DNA of 41,209 bases. It comes from a virus. The notes under the pieces were generated by a model. It saw only the letters and a list, made by a program, of their open reading frames with translations. It searched no databases and had not been told where the DNA came from. The first letter of the stretch is position 1. Every line of letters begins with the position of its first letter. A program made the translations under genes and the position numbers. Shown piece after piece: positions 20,983-28,768 of the stretch. The DNA lies in the IMG/VR virus record IMGVR_UViG_3300048919_000251, positions 1 to 41,209 of that record; one strand, 5' to 3'.

Positions 20983-21665
20983 ACTGCGCGTAGCCTTTCC
21001 TCCGCTGTCATTACGTGGTCGGCGTCCAATTCGAACGCTACGAAATTACGGCCGGACGCCGCTGCAGCTTCGCAGTCAGTTCCGCTGCCCGCAAACGGTA
21101 TTAGTACGGTTTCGCCCGGCGCAGAAGATTTACGAATTAAGAACGAGATTAGGTCGACTGGCTTCTCGTGACTGTGGCGGAGTTTACTCGGCGAAACTCG
21201 GTCGAATTGTAGAATGTCCGAGTGACGCGATCTGCCATCGACCTCGTTAAGTAGGCGTCGCCCTTTTTGCGCGAACAATATGTTTTCGTACTGCCCCGCG
21301 TATGCTCCACGAAGATCACCCATAGACCAGTTATTCTTCATCCAAATAAGTGAGTTCTTTACGCGGAAGTGGCACTCTAGTAACGGTTGCTGCTCCGGAA
21401 CCTTATCCCACCGCGTAAACCAGTACACGTGGGACCCTTCTTTCATTACACGTGAAAGCTCCGTAATTACCTCGGTAAGGAAACCAGCGTTGTCCTTACC
21501 ATCGTTCGCGATCCCCTCAGTAGTTTTGAGCGTCGAGGACTTCCGGTAATTACTTCGGAAATCAATTCCGTACGGCGGATCAACAATCGCTAAATCGACG
21601 CTTTCGTCTTCCATATCCCGCATCCCTGCGATGCAGTCGCGTTGGTATACGCGGTTAAGTTCCAC
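20976..21665 (-). CDS. Beta-class adenine-N6/cytosine-N4 DNA methyltransferase inside the polymerase locus
   Basis: 229 aa from a GTG at 21665, with GGAGGGG in the last codons of the upstream polymerase part. Longer frames reach into that gene and are unlikely. The catalytic motif AIVDPPYGIDF (near 26-36) comes before the cofactor motif IPFAGSGTDCEAA, the beta-class order of N6A/N4C methyltransferases such as the DpnA/MunI type. It probably modifies adenine or cytosine in phage DNA. No cognate endonuclease is adjacent. It fills the whole gap between the two polymerase parts, overlapping the second by 7 bases. Confidence 0.9.
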   Translation of the reverse strand: MELNRVYQRDCIAGMRDMEDESVDLAIVDPPYGIDFRSNYRKSSTLKTTEGIANDGKDNAGFLTEVITELSRVMKEGSHVYWFTRWDKVPEQQPLLECHFRVKNSLIWMKNNWSMGDLRGAYAGQYENILFAQKGRRLLNEVDGRSRHSDILQFDRVSPSKLRHSHEKPVDLISFLIRKSSAPGETVLIPFAGSGTDCEAAAASGRNFVAFELDADHVMTAEERLRAVC

Positions 21666-21666
21666 A

Positions 21667-23430
21667 CTACCCCTCCGTTTCAAAATCGCGTAATATATCG
21701 ATCGGCCGTCCGTTATATCCCGCACTCGAATAACGTCCCGTTGCCGTCCCGCCCGCTTTGAATTCCGAATGTAATCGTCCATCGCGCTCAACTGCGTTCG
21801 GAATCTTAGTCACGTACGTATTCAGCAGCTTCTCGTATGCTGCAACGGTCGCCAACGGTTTCAGTGCGTCTTCTTCCTCGTAATACGCCTCCAAGACGTC
21901 CGCCGCCGTCGACCGCGACTTGCCTCGCTTAAACTGGCCGGTCCGGTCACGTATACCGAGGTGATCGTAAATGAGATACGCAAGGTGATTGCCGTTCGTA
22001 ATCGTAAATTCTTCCGTAAAGAGTGGCGCGTGTTCGTCATCGGCCGGCAGAAGCTTCTCCGCCTCTAACTCGGATAAACGAGCCTTTGCGTCAGAGTAAC
22101 GTTTTAAATGCGTTTTTCCTACCGCTTCATCCGCCGTCATATCCGCCTTCAGCTTCGCAATACGATCCGCCCGTGTTGTAATACGCTTTTGCTGCGCCGA
22201 AATCCACGCGTCGATTTTGCCGCGGTTAATCGTCCGGTCCATCTTCCGCACAAACGCCGCGTCAATCCCGTACGATTCAAAAACGGCTGCCCGCGCTTCG
22301 TCGAGCTTTGGCGTAAACTCGCGTTCGAGCTGCGCCAAGCCCTCCGTATCAATCTCGAATCCGCAGCATGCCAAAAATACGTCCGTTTCCGGCAATTTCG
22401 AGTCAATCTTCGCGTAACATTCGAGTAAGCGGCCTTTTCCGGATGCGGAAGGAGCGGCCGCCATCATCGCGTATTGCCACTCGAACAACCGCCAACCATA
22501 CTTAACGTCGTTGATCGCGTAAATGCCTACCAGCTCCGTATTAAACGGGGCCGGGCTCCGGTTGCCGAACAAGTCCTCGAACGTGAATATCGGGCCGGGC
22601 ACGCCAAACAGTACGCCATACTTCGCGACCAGCGCCTTCAGGCCGTACGCCTCCTCGTGTTCATTCAACGTATTCATGGCGTCAAGCGTGTCCCAAACGC
22701 AGCCGCCAATCGTATAACCGTCTTTCTCCGCGACGTGTAAATCGTAACGGGCCGATCCCATATGAAACGTTTTGCCGTGTTCTGGCCGGCGAAGATACGG
22801 GCTGATTGCGTCGATAACGGCCGATCGCGTAAGCTGCTTGTCCGTTGCTTTAAACGCTGACTCCTCCGTTAGGAAATCGAATCCTTCCGTACCCCGCAAA
22901 TCAACGTGACCATACGGAAGGTAATAGCCTTCGTCGAGCAGCGGTAGCCATATCGAAAAGCCGATAGATAAGTCGATGTACGTATCAACTCCGGTTCCCT
23001 CAAAGTCGCCGGCCGTCATACTGCGTACTCCGAGAATATCGAATTTGCCCGGCCATTCCGCCATTTGCCGCCGGCACTCTTCCCGCAGCCGATCCACGAA
23101 AGCGGGCAACTCGGTATCATCCGTTAAAATCCGATAGTTGGCCGGCTTGGAAGAGAGAACGGAACGCATCCGCTCTCCCCTTTCCGACTCGGCCGCCGCA
23201 GCGATTAACCGGAAGCCTGCCGCCGTAACGTCGCTCTTCGTCCATTTCTTACCGTCCGATCGAACGTTGCCTATTCGTCCGTCGACGTAAGCTTTGCGGG
23301 CGGCCTCGAAGGCTTTCCGCTCTTTGTCCGTGAGTGACATTACGGCGATTCGCTTAAACGCGTCTTCAGCCGTCTCCGGCTCCGCGGCTGCTCGGCGCTT
23401 TATCGCGTCCTTTAACGCCGGCGACGCCAT
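21667..23430 (-). CDS. Family-A DNA polymerase, N-terminal (3'-5' exonuclease/thumb) part of split gene
   Basis: 587 aa. Exonuclease motifs are intact: Exo I GDFEGT (D-x-E), Exo II near SARYDLHVA, Exo III YAINDVKYGW. A long helical thumb region follows, and the chain ends soon after FKAGGTATGRYSS, the motif that in a normal PolA enzyme leads straight to NLQN-P. The stop codon is 18 residues later. The ATG overlaps the upstream stop as TAATG with AAGGTGG before it. On its own it could be an exonuclease; polymerisation needs the part encoded at 19882-20982. Confidence 0.92.
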   Translation of the reverse strand: MASPALKDAIKRRAAAEPETAEDAFKRIAVMSLTDKERKAFEAARKAYVDGRIGNVRSDGKKWTKSDVTAAGFRLIAAAAESERGERMRSVLSSKPANYRILTDDTELPAFVDRLREECRRQMAEWPGKFDILGVRSMTAGDFEGTGVDTYIDLSIGFSIWLPLLDEGYYLPYGHVDLRGTEGFDFLTEESAFKATDKQLTRSAVIDAISPYLRRPEHGKTFHMGSARYDLHVAEKDGYTIGGCVWDTLDAMNTLNEHEEAYGLKALVAKYGVLFGVPGPIFTFEDLFGNRSPAPFNTELVGIYAINDVKYGWRLFEWQYAMMAAAPSASGKGRLLECYAKIDSKLPETDVFLACCGFEIDTEGLAQLEREFTPKLDEARAAVFESYGIDAAFVRKMDRTINRGKIDAWISAQQKRITTRADRIAKLKADMTADEAVGKTHLKRYSDAKARLSELEAEKLLPADDEHAPLFTEEFTITNGNHLAYLIYDHLGIRDRTGQFKRGKSRSTAADVLEAYYEEEDALKPLATVAAYEKLLNTYVTKIPNAVERDGRLHSEFKAGGTATGRYSSAGYNGRPIDILRDFETEG

Positions 23431-25007
23431 TAGGCCACCTTATCGAAACGTTGCTCGACGGGCATTACGAGTTTAACTTGAACGAAGCGCTGGACACCTC
23501 TAACGGTTACGCCCGGAAGACTCGAACCATCTGCGTGAGTTATTACGCCAATGTCGCCCTTCTTTACTTCTTCGTAGCCACCCGTAACTTCTACGATATC
23601 GCCCGCCTTATACTCGTTGACCTTCCGGCCAATCGCGGACCACTTGGCGGACTCGACGGCCTCTTCTTCCGTCACCTTAACGAGTTCACTCGGAAGCCCG
23701 TTCCACCCGTCGCCAAATGACGGAAATCTTACGATAAGCACGTCGGACCGAACCCCCGTGACTTCGCCGATTTCGGAATTTTTCACGCCAACGCGGCCGT
23801 GGCGGGTCGGCGCACCTTCCGGAACTGCTATTCGCACTTTATCGCCGATTACGAAAGATGGGGCCGGCTTCGGCTCGTCAACTTTACGTAATGCGTCGGC
23901 GTTCGCAAATCCGATACTCCTACCATCCGCGGATGTCAACGTGAGGCCGCGTATGCCGTGTTGCCCAAACAACGAGACTTTAACGGTTTGTCCTTTCGCT
24001 GCGATTGCTCGGGAATTAGCGTTCGCCTCCGTCGGGTTCACGATTTCCGCCCAATCGCCGTCTTTGAAATCGCCGATTTTCGCAGCGTAACGGGCGGCGG
24101 CGACTTCTTCGGCGGTCGCAGCGGTGATACGGATCGCACGGACCCACTCAATATCACCGTCGGAGATAAAGCGAATTTTGTACGGGATGGAGCTTCCATC
24201 GTCCGTGACGACCTCCGCGATTTGTCCTAGTCTCCCTTCCGCCAATCCGCCGGACAGATCGACAATTTTAACGTGACTGCCGGCTTTGAAGCGGTCAATC
24301 TCCGTAACCTTCACGAGTTGCTCCGGCTTGGCGAAGCCCTTCGAGCTGCCGTTAGCGATTTCGACGCGCTCATTCTTGTGGCCGCTATACAGCGGATTAG
24401 TTACGTCGTACACGTTTCCGTCCGAAAATCCGCAAAGCGGATGACGTCCGCCGCCCGAAAGCAAGCGTACTTTATCGCCGGCTGCGAACTGGCTGCGGGG
24501 GTCGGCGGGCTTTTTCTGTGCGTCAAACTCCGCCTTTGTGGCCGGTTCCAGTTCGTGTTCATACAGCCAGGTTCCGCGTGTTCCGTCTGCCTTATCGGCT
24601 TGGTACGGCTTGCGGTCGTGGTCGTCCACGGCAATTTTAATGACCGATCCGATTACGTAATTATGATAACCGATGTCTCTTACGACCTTCGCGTAATCGC
24701 CTACGGTCAGACGTTTCTTTTCCGAAACTTTCCGGTAAGTTGTAAACACATCGCCGCAAGTGTCGTAGTTATCGCCCTCGTCGTCCATGATTCGTGCATC
24801 TTTGTCGGAATCAATCTCCGTTACGACGTACGCAGACCCGACCGTAATCCACGAAAAAGGAGCGTCTTCGTAGACGATAACGTCTCCGGCTTCAATATTT
24901 GCGCTGTTGCCCTCGCCAATTTCGCCAACCTGCTCGTACTTAACCGCAGATTGTGCCGGAACTTCAAGCGTCTTACCGTTAATTACTACATTGGAATATT
25001 TCGTCAT
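23430..25007 (-). CDS. Protein of about seven tandem SH3/KOW-like modules
   Basis: 525 aa from the ATG at 25007 (GAGGAG 8 bases upstream). Nearly the whole chain is built of similar beta-modules of 50-70 residues, each opened by a G-D-hydrophobic phrase: EAGDVIVYED, VGDYAKVVRD, AGDKVRLLSG, AGSHVKIVDL, DGDWAEIVNP, IGDKVRIAVP, AGDIVEVTGG, and each ending near an LVKV-type strand. No catalytic motif. It is joined to the polymerase N-part by TAATG and so is made with it. A DNA-contact, clamp-like or scaffold role is a guess from fold and position. Confidence 0.78.
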   Translation of the reverse strand: MTKYSNVVINGKTLEVPAQSAVKYEQVGEIGEGNSANIEAGDVIVYEDAPFSWITVGSAYVVTEIDSDKDARIMDDEGDNYDTCGDVFTTYRKVSEKKRLTVGDYAKVVRDIGYHNYVIGSVIKIAVDDHDRKPYQADKADGTRGTWLYEHELEPATKAEFDAQKKPADPRSQFAAGDKVRLLSGGGRHPLCGFSDGNVYDVTNPLYSGHKNERVEIANGSSKGFAKPEQLVKVTEIDRFKAGSHVKIVDLSGGLAEGRLGQIAEVVTDDGSSIPYKIRFISDGDIEWVRAIRITAATAEEVAAARYAAKIGDFKDGDWAEIVNPTEANANSRAIAAKGQTVKVSLFGQHGIRGLTLTSADGRSIGFANADALRKVDEPKPAPSFVIGDKVRIAVPEGAPTRHGRVGVKNSEIGEVTGVRSDVLIVRFPSFGDGWNGLPSELVKVTEEEAVESAKWSAIGRKVNEYKAGDIVEVTGGYEEVKKGDIGVITHADGSSLPGVTVRGVQRFVQVKLVMPVEQRFDKVA

Positions 25008-25047
25008 ATATTTGTCTCCTCGTTGGCCTCCGCGGGCCTGGTTATTT

Positions 25048-25278
25048 TTATTCGATTTCCTTGCGGTCATTTATCGTCCCTTTTACGTCATAAACCCGCT
25101 CGAATGCGTATTCGGCCGCGCACTTCGTACCCCAACCGTCATGAACGTATCCACGCCCATACTGGCCGTCTAGGCTGTCGTCATCAATTCGCGCAACCTC
25201 GTCGCCGGCGTAAATGGCCCCGCGACACCAGGCGCATTCTGCCACGACAAGGGCTTCGGCCGGTTCTTTACGCAGCAA
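25048..25278 (-). CDS. Small zinc-finger-like phage protein
   Basis: 76 aa from a TTG at 25278, 7 bases after GGAG; it overlaps the end of the nuclease gene by 11 bases. A longer frame to 25641 only shadows that gene. The sequence AECAWCRGAIYAGDEVARID, then GRGYVHDGWGTKCAAEY, has a CxxC pair and a later His/Cys pair, a likely zinc-binding treble-clef or LIM-like knuckle. Function unknown. Confidence 0.6.
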   Translation of the reverse strand: MLRKEPAEALVVAECAWCRGAIYAGDEVARIDDDSLDGQYGRGYVHDGWGTKCAAEYAFERVYDVKGTINDRKEIE

Positions 25279-25708
25279 CCGCTGACTCCGTAATAAACGT
25301 AGTTCGGTCGAGTGCAATCGGTAACTCGACCCATCGCTGCGCCGCCGCTGCCTCGCTCGCCCAATACTCCGTAAGCAACCGGTTCTCGAACATATACACG
25401 CGGGGAGTTTCGCCATCGGCCGACCAGATGCCAACGAAGTAGTCAGCGTCGGCTCGGTCGTAGGCCGTTCCGTTTCCTTTCTTCGCATACACAACGAGGT
25501 CAGACGTTCCGTCCGCTTTCTTACGGTCATGACGTTGCCTAATCGTCTTGACCTGGATGCGTACGTGATCGCCGGATACCGGGTCGGTCGCCAAGATGTC
25601 GTAAGGCTCCTCGGTATCGGACGTATGGACCCGCCAGCCATTCGCTAACAAGGCCGCCCTCGCGATTAATTCCGAATACTTGCCGGTAATTTCGGTAATG
25701 TGCGCCAA
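25268..25708 (-). CDS. PDDEXK nuclease-like protein (I-Ssp6803I-like domain)
   Basis: 146 aa from a TTG with GGGAG upstream. The N-terminal TGKYSELIARAALLANGWRV, followed by EEPYDILATDP and HVRIQVKTIR, matches the PD-(D/E)XK core of the group I intron-endonuclease/resolvase-like family (Glu, Asp, then Gln-x-Lys). Archaeal resolvases and homing nucleases share this fold, so it might cut branched DNA or act as a homing enzyme. It sits between the ssDNA-binding protein and the KOW-repeat gene in the replication block. Confidence 0.75.
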   Translation of the reverse strand: MAHITEITGKYSELIARAALLANGWRVHTSDTEEPYDILATDPVSGDHVRIQVKTIRQRHDRKKADGTSDLVVYAKKGNGTAYDRADADYFVGIWSADGETPRVYMFENRLLTEYWASEAAAAQRWVELPIALDRTTFITESAVAA

Positions 25709-25827
25709 ATGTTCGTTCTCCCTTCGTCATTCTCGTCTGCTGCCGTTGTTACCGGAGGGAAAGGCGGAATCTTACGCCCTCCTCCGGATGCTTGCGTCGC
25801 CGGTCCGTCGGCCATCGTCATCAACAT
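25666..25827 (-). CDS. 53-aa Pro/Gly-rich short protein
   Basis: The frame MLMTMADGPATQASGGGRKI continues with a PPFPPVTT segment and an acidic stretch. GGAGG lies 7 bases before the ATG, but the frame overlaps the start of the next gene by 43 bases and composition is disordered-like. It follows the ssDNA-binding protein gene closely. A real but unrecognised small gene, or a spurious frame with a good site. Confidence 0.4.
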   Translation of the reverse strand: MLMTMADGPATQASGGGRKIPPFPPVTTAADENDEGRTNIWRTLPKLPASIRN

Positions 25828-25842
25828 TCGGCCGCCTCCGTT

Positions 25843-26631
25843 CTAAAACGGAAGCTTATCGTCAGTAATGACGATAGGCTCTGCGTCGGACGAGGTTGAG
25901 GACGTAGCCCCAACGGTCAGGCCGAGTCGACCGATATCAAAACCGGCAACGACGAGGTTTTTCGTCTGCTCCGCCTCGTCCGCCTCGAACAAGAATCCGT
26001 CAAAGGCTGTAAAGTCGAACGGTTTCTCGCCGAGCTTAGCGAAGTTCTCGCGCTCCTTGTCCGTCAGGTCCTCGTCCATATCGAGGACAGGCGAGAGCGT
26101 TACGGCTGTGTCCGTAGACGAGCCTGTTTTCGTCAGCTCGAACGCAACTTTATCGAGCCGTTTCGCATACTTCGTAATGGCTGCGAACACACCTTTCGCC
26201 TGCTTCGGCGTAAGGTCTACGAAGCCGTCTTCGCCAGTTTCGAGGTTTCCGAAGCCGACTAGGTAGCGCGCTTTCGACTTGTAAAGGTACGCCTGCTTAC
26301 GGATATCTTCCGCGCCTTTTTCATCGCCGGAGTCTTTCGCGGCTTTCGCGTCGGCGTAGAGCAGGTCGGCCGCGCGGTCCCATACGGACGGGTTCCCTGT
26401 AACGAAGCCTTTCGCGTTACGCTCCGCTGGAACCTTCGGAACAAACGTGTTCACCTTGCCGTAAATGCCATGCGCATAATACTCGGCGGAATCCTCGGCC
26501 GATTTGATACGCACCTTCAGCGTCGTGCCGGAAGGGAACGGGACATGTAACGAGCTGCTTTCGTCCTTTTCCGCTGTTGCCGCCTCTACTGCCGCCGTGC
26601 CGCGTTTCGTAAATTGACTCATTCGTTGCAT
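25843..26631 (-). CDS. Probable phage single-stranded DNA-binding protein
   Basis: 262 aa; the ATG at 26631 is preferred because AAAGGA lies 6 bases upstream, over the ATG at 26664. The N-terminal half is basic with strand pattern (SGTTLKVRIKSAEDSAEYYA), the middle contains an ARYLVGFGNLETGEDGFVDL segment as in T4 gp32-like OB-fold proteins, and the C-terminus ends in the acidic PIVITDDKLPF, like the protein-recruiting tail of SSBs. It lies directly upstream of nuclease and polymerase genes. The family call is by pattern. Confidence 0.65.
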   Translation of the reverse strand: MQRMSQFTKRGTAAVEAATAEKDESSSLHVPFPSGTTLKVRIKSAEDSAEYYAHGIYGKVNTFVPKVPAERNAKGFVTGNPSVWDRAADLLYADAKAAKDSGDEKGAEDIRKQAYLYKSKARYLVGFGNLETGEDGFVDLTPKQAKGVFAAITKYAKRLDKVAFELTKTGSSTDTAVTLSPVLDMDEDLTDKERENFAKLGEKPFDFTAFDGFLFEADEAEQTKNLVVAGFDIGRLGLTVGATSSTSSDAEPIVITDDKLPF

Positions 26632-26714
26632 CACGCTTCCTTTATAATGGATTTTTCGGGCCAATCCTTGCGCCCGCTGAACGATACCAACCGGAGCTAT
26701 CGCAGTTGATACCG

Positions 26715-26750
26715 TTGAGCCGACGCAAGAGTGTCGTTACTCCTGCGTTT
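26715..26750 (-). repeat. Hairpin between the ssDNA-binding and upstream genes
   Basis: On the minus strand CGCAGGAGT and ACTCTTGCG form a nine-pair stem (one G-U) around AACGAC, without a following U-run. It sits in the 128 bases between two leftward genes. It could be an mRNA-processing or weak terminator hairpin; nothing else is seen in this gap. Confidence 0.45.
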
Positions 26751-26759
26751 GACAGTGTG

Positions 26760-27323
26760 TTACGCAATATACGCGCAAATCCCTTTTGCCAGCGTTGACT
26801 TCTCGCGCTTGACCGCATAAACCTCCGCTTCGATGCGGCTCATTTCGGCAGCAATACCCACCAACTCTTCGTCAATTTTACGTTTAACCGTCGCGAGGTT
26901 CGTCTGAAGCCGGCGCAGCTCAAGTCCCGCCTGCCTAACGTTAAGCTCGGCGCGTTCAATCGCAAGCCGGCGAAGTTCCCGTTGTTCTGCGCGTTGGGCC
27001 GCTTTGAGAGCACGAGTCAACACCTTGCCTACGTTGCCGCGAACGTCTTCCGGCGCTGTTTCTTGCTGATAAACGGTAACGACCGTATCTTCGTTTTGCG
27101 CCACGATATATACGACTCGCTGATAAACGAACAGCCGGCGCGAAACTCCGTCCTCTCCGATTACGTCCGGATCGACGAGACTCGCTTTGCGTAGCCGATC
27201 CATGACCCACATTGGCGCGCCTGCCCGATCAACGCCGAAGTGCTGCGTTACGCGGTCGAGGGCGTGCGGCGTGACGAAAATCTTACCGATAAAATGTGTA
27301 CCAGCCTTAGCGTCGATTCTCAT
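26760..27323 (-). CDS. Hypothetical phage protein with C-terminal coiled coil
   Basis: 187 aa. The N-terminal 90 residues (KIFVTPHALDRVTQHFGVDR, then RLFVYQRVVYIVAQNEDTVV) look like a compact alpha/beta domain of the kind found in RelE/BrnT-type or phage proteins. The rest is one long helix with heptads (around AERAELNVRQAGLELRRLQT). AGGGGGT precedes the ATG, which overlaps the upstream stop codon as ATGA. A toxin-like fold is only a resemblance. Not recognised. Confidence 0.7.
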   Translation of the reverse strand: MRIDAKAGTHFIGKIFVTPHALDRVTQHFGVDRAGAPMWVMDRLRKASLVDPDVIGEDGVSRRLFVYQRVVYIVAQNEDTVVTVYQQETAPEDVRGNVGKVLTRALKAAQRAEQRELRRLAIERAELNVRQAGLELRRLQTNLATVKRKIDEELVGIAAEMSRIEAEVYAVKREKSTLAKGICAYIA

Positions 27324-27487
27324 GCGAGCCGGACCCCCTTCGCCCAGCGAGCGGTGCTATAGTCGGCCGCGTCCTCCATCGGATCGGCTCCGCCATAATA
27401 ACCGGATGCTAAACGTAAAATTTGCGATTTATTTGAAACCGGTCGGCGTGGTGTGCGTATTACCTTTCGTGACATATCGTTATACAT
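27320..27487 (-). CDS. 55-aa basic hypothetical protein
   Basis: The frame MYNDMSRKVIRTPRRPVSNK continues to YYGGADPMEDAADYSTARWA and ends GVRLA. GAGGTG lies 7-8 bases before the ATG and the stop codon shares ATGA with the next gene, so it is very likely real. The N-terminal half is strongly basic, the rest acidic and aromatic. It is the first gene of the long leftward block. Function unknown. Confidence 0.65.
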   Translation of the reverse strand: MYNDMSRKVIRTPRRPVSNKSQILRLASGYYGGADPMEDAADYSTARWAKGVRLA

Positions 27488-27757
27488 TCGTTATCACCTC
27501 GTACACTTTCGTGAATTTGTCGTTTATGTGAATATTACGTTGCATGACTAAATAGAACGTGTTATTCTCGTTGACACGTTTAAAATTCTACGTTATAGTA
27601 GAAACTGTAATTGTAAGGATTACCCAACGACATCAACCGCAAGTTAACGTTACCCTTACGACTACCGACGCAATGCCTAAGCGCCGGTAATCATTGGCGG
27701 ATATGTTAACGAATCCTCATTAGCGATTTGTTGCGGATATGTTATAATGAAGACGTG
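27488..27757. promoter_or_regulatory. Non-coding gap with rightward promoters and a direct repeat
   Basis: No gene is seen in these 270 bases. A good rightward promoter is present: TTGACA (27571-27576), 17-base spacer, TATAGT (27594-27599). A second, extended -10 TGTTATAAT lies at 27740-27748. GCGGATATGTTA occurs twice, at 27697-27708 and 27733-27744, the second overlapping that -10. Both promoters read toward the 3' end of the leftward sigma-like gene, so they may make a small or antisense RNA. No clear leftward promoter for the block downstream was found. Confidence 0.5.
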
Positions 27758-28387
27758 TTAAGCCGCTAAGAATTCGCGATAATCTCCAAAACGATTAACG
27801 TCGTAGTTGCGAGATAAAGCGCGAAGCTTACGATTAACAACCTCGTGGTGAATACCGAGACTTCTCGCGATTTCATTACGACTAGCGCTGGCTGGCGCAA
27901 CTAACATTGCTTCGACGATTGCCGTCGTCGTTGCATCGGGCTTACTGGCCCAAATTAGGGAGTCGATCACTTGCCGGTGGTCGGCTTCCGTCTTTCGTAA
28001 CACAACTTGTTCTAAATCGTACTCACTTCGCAAGGCTTTCGGGATTGCCGTCCCTTCATCCGCCGCCGAATCGAGTATTTCGTCGATTGAATCCGCGTAA
28101 GGCTTAGCCTCATTGTCTCGCAACAAGTTTTTCCGCCTTGAGTTCAACCGACTATTCAGCGCTCGCTCAAAGCAGTTATGTATCTTCGTGCTGTAACAAA
28201 GCTTGAGCATCGCGTCATCAAAAATGGTTAGCGCGTCAGCATCATCAAATCCGGTAAGTCCTCGGACTCTACTGCGGTGCCTTTTGTAGTAAGGCTGCGC
28301 CGTTTCGTACAAAGTCTCGAAATTGGCGTCGCTTGGGTTCAGCTTAAAGCGTTGGTAGGAAATATTCAGTTTTTCTCGATGATTCAT
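27758..28387 (-). CDS. Phage sigma-70-like factor
   Basis: 209 aa. The N-terminal half (AQPYYKRHRSRVRGLTGFDD, then ADALTIFDDAMLKLCY) resembles sigma region 2, and the C-terminal NEIARSLGIHHEVVNRKLRA is a region-4 helix-turn-helix. A charged linker separates them, as in small ECF-type or phage sigma factors. AAGGAG lies 8 bases before the ATG and copy B of the 32-bp motif about 20 bases upstream. It probably directs RNA polymerase to phage promoters; the repeated motif is a candidate target. Divergent from an XRE gene. Confidence 0.7.
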   Translation of the reverse strand: MNHREKLNISYQRFKLNPSDANFETLYETAQPYYKRHRSRVRGLTGFDDADALTIFDDAMLKLCYSTKIHNCFERALNSRLNSRRKNLLRDNEAKPYADSIDEILDSAADEGTAIPKALRSEYDLEQVVLRKTEADHRQVIDSLIWASKPDATTTAIVEAMLVAPASASRNEIARSLGIHHEVVNRKLRALSRNYDVNRFGDYREFLAA

Positions 28388-28407
28388 TGCGTCAACTCCT
28401 TATAGTA

Positions 28408-28439
28408 ATATAACCACGGCACTTCGCCGTTTCGCACAC
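28408..28439. promoter_or_regulatory. 32-bp repeated motif, copy B
   Basis: ATATAACCACGG (28408-28419), 10-base gap, TTTCGCACAC (28430-28439), between the divergent sigma-like and XRE genes. A TTGCGT box 16 bases upstream of TATAAC on the plus strand could make it a rightward promoter. Here the gap and flanks also form a short ACGGC/GCCGT hairpin, which the other copies do not keep. Confidence 0.8.
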
Positions 28440-28483
28440 ATTCGTCAATTATAATTTCATATAAATTTACGGAGGGTTATCGG

Positions 28484-28696
28484 ATGCGTATTTCGTCGCG
28501 CCGATGCCTCATTCCGGAACTACTCGCAAAACGCGGACTGTCTCAACGTCAGCTCGCAAACGCTGTCGGCATGGATGAACGAGTTATCTCTCGCTATGTT
28601 GCCGAAAACAGCATGATGTCGTTTCCTACCGCGGTCATGATTGCAGATGTCCTTAAATGCAACCCGCGCGATCTCTACGAGTGGTCAACGGATTGA
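28484..28696 (+). CDS. XRE/Cro-C1 family small regulator
   Basis: 70 aa, a single helix-turn-helix domain: LSQRQLANAVGMDERVISRY, then DVLKCNPRDLYEW as in Cro/C1 proteins of the YozG type. ACGGAGGG precedes the ATG and TATAAT lies at 28450-28455. It is divergent from the sigma-like gene with motif B between, so it may regulate that promoter. Confidence 0.85.
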   Translation: MRISSRRCLIPELLAKRGLSQRQLANAVGMDERVISRYVAENSMMSFPTAVMIADVLKCNPRDLYEWSTD

Positions 28697-28768
28697 GCGC
28701 TCGGCCGACGAAAACTCTACTCTTGAGTAGAACCGTAATCCCATTGTACACGCTACCACTCTCCGCCT

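Noticed and set aside
20976-21667. Group I intron or intein between the polymerase parts
   Set aside because: The gap is fully occupied by the methyltransferase gene, which overlaps the second part; there is no room for intron structure and no intein splice motifs at the ends.
24273-25442. 389-aa rightward open frame
   Set aside because: It is the mirror of the well-supported leftward seven-module gene, with no ribosome binding site and an improbable Cys/Arg/Val-rich composition.
26430-26460. Further LexA box (GAACAAACGTGTTC)
   Set aside because: The half-sites are six bases apart instead of four, and it lies inside the ssDNA-binding protein gene away from any promoter.
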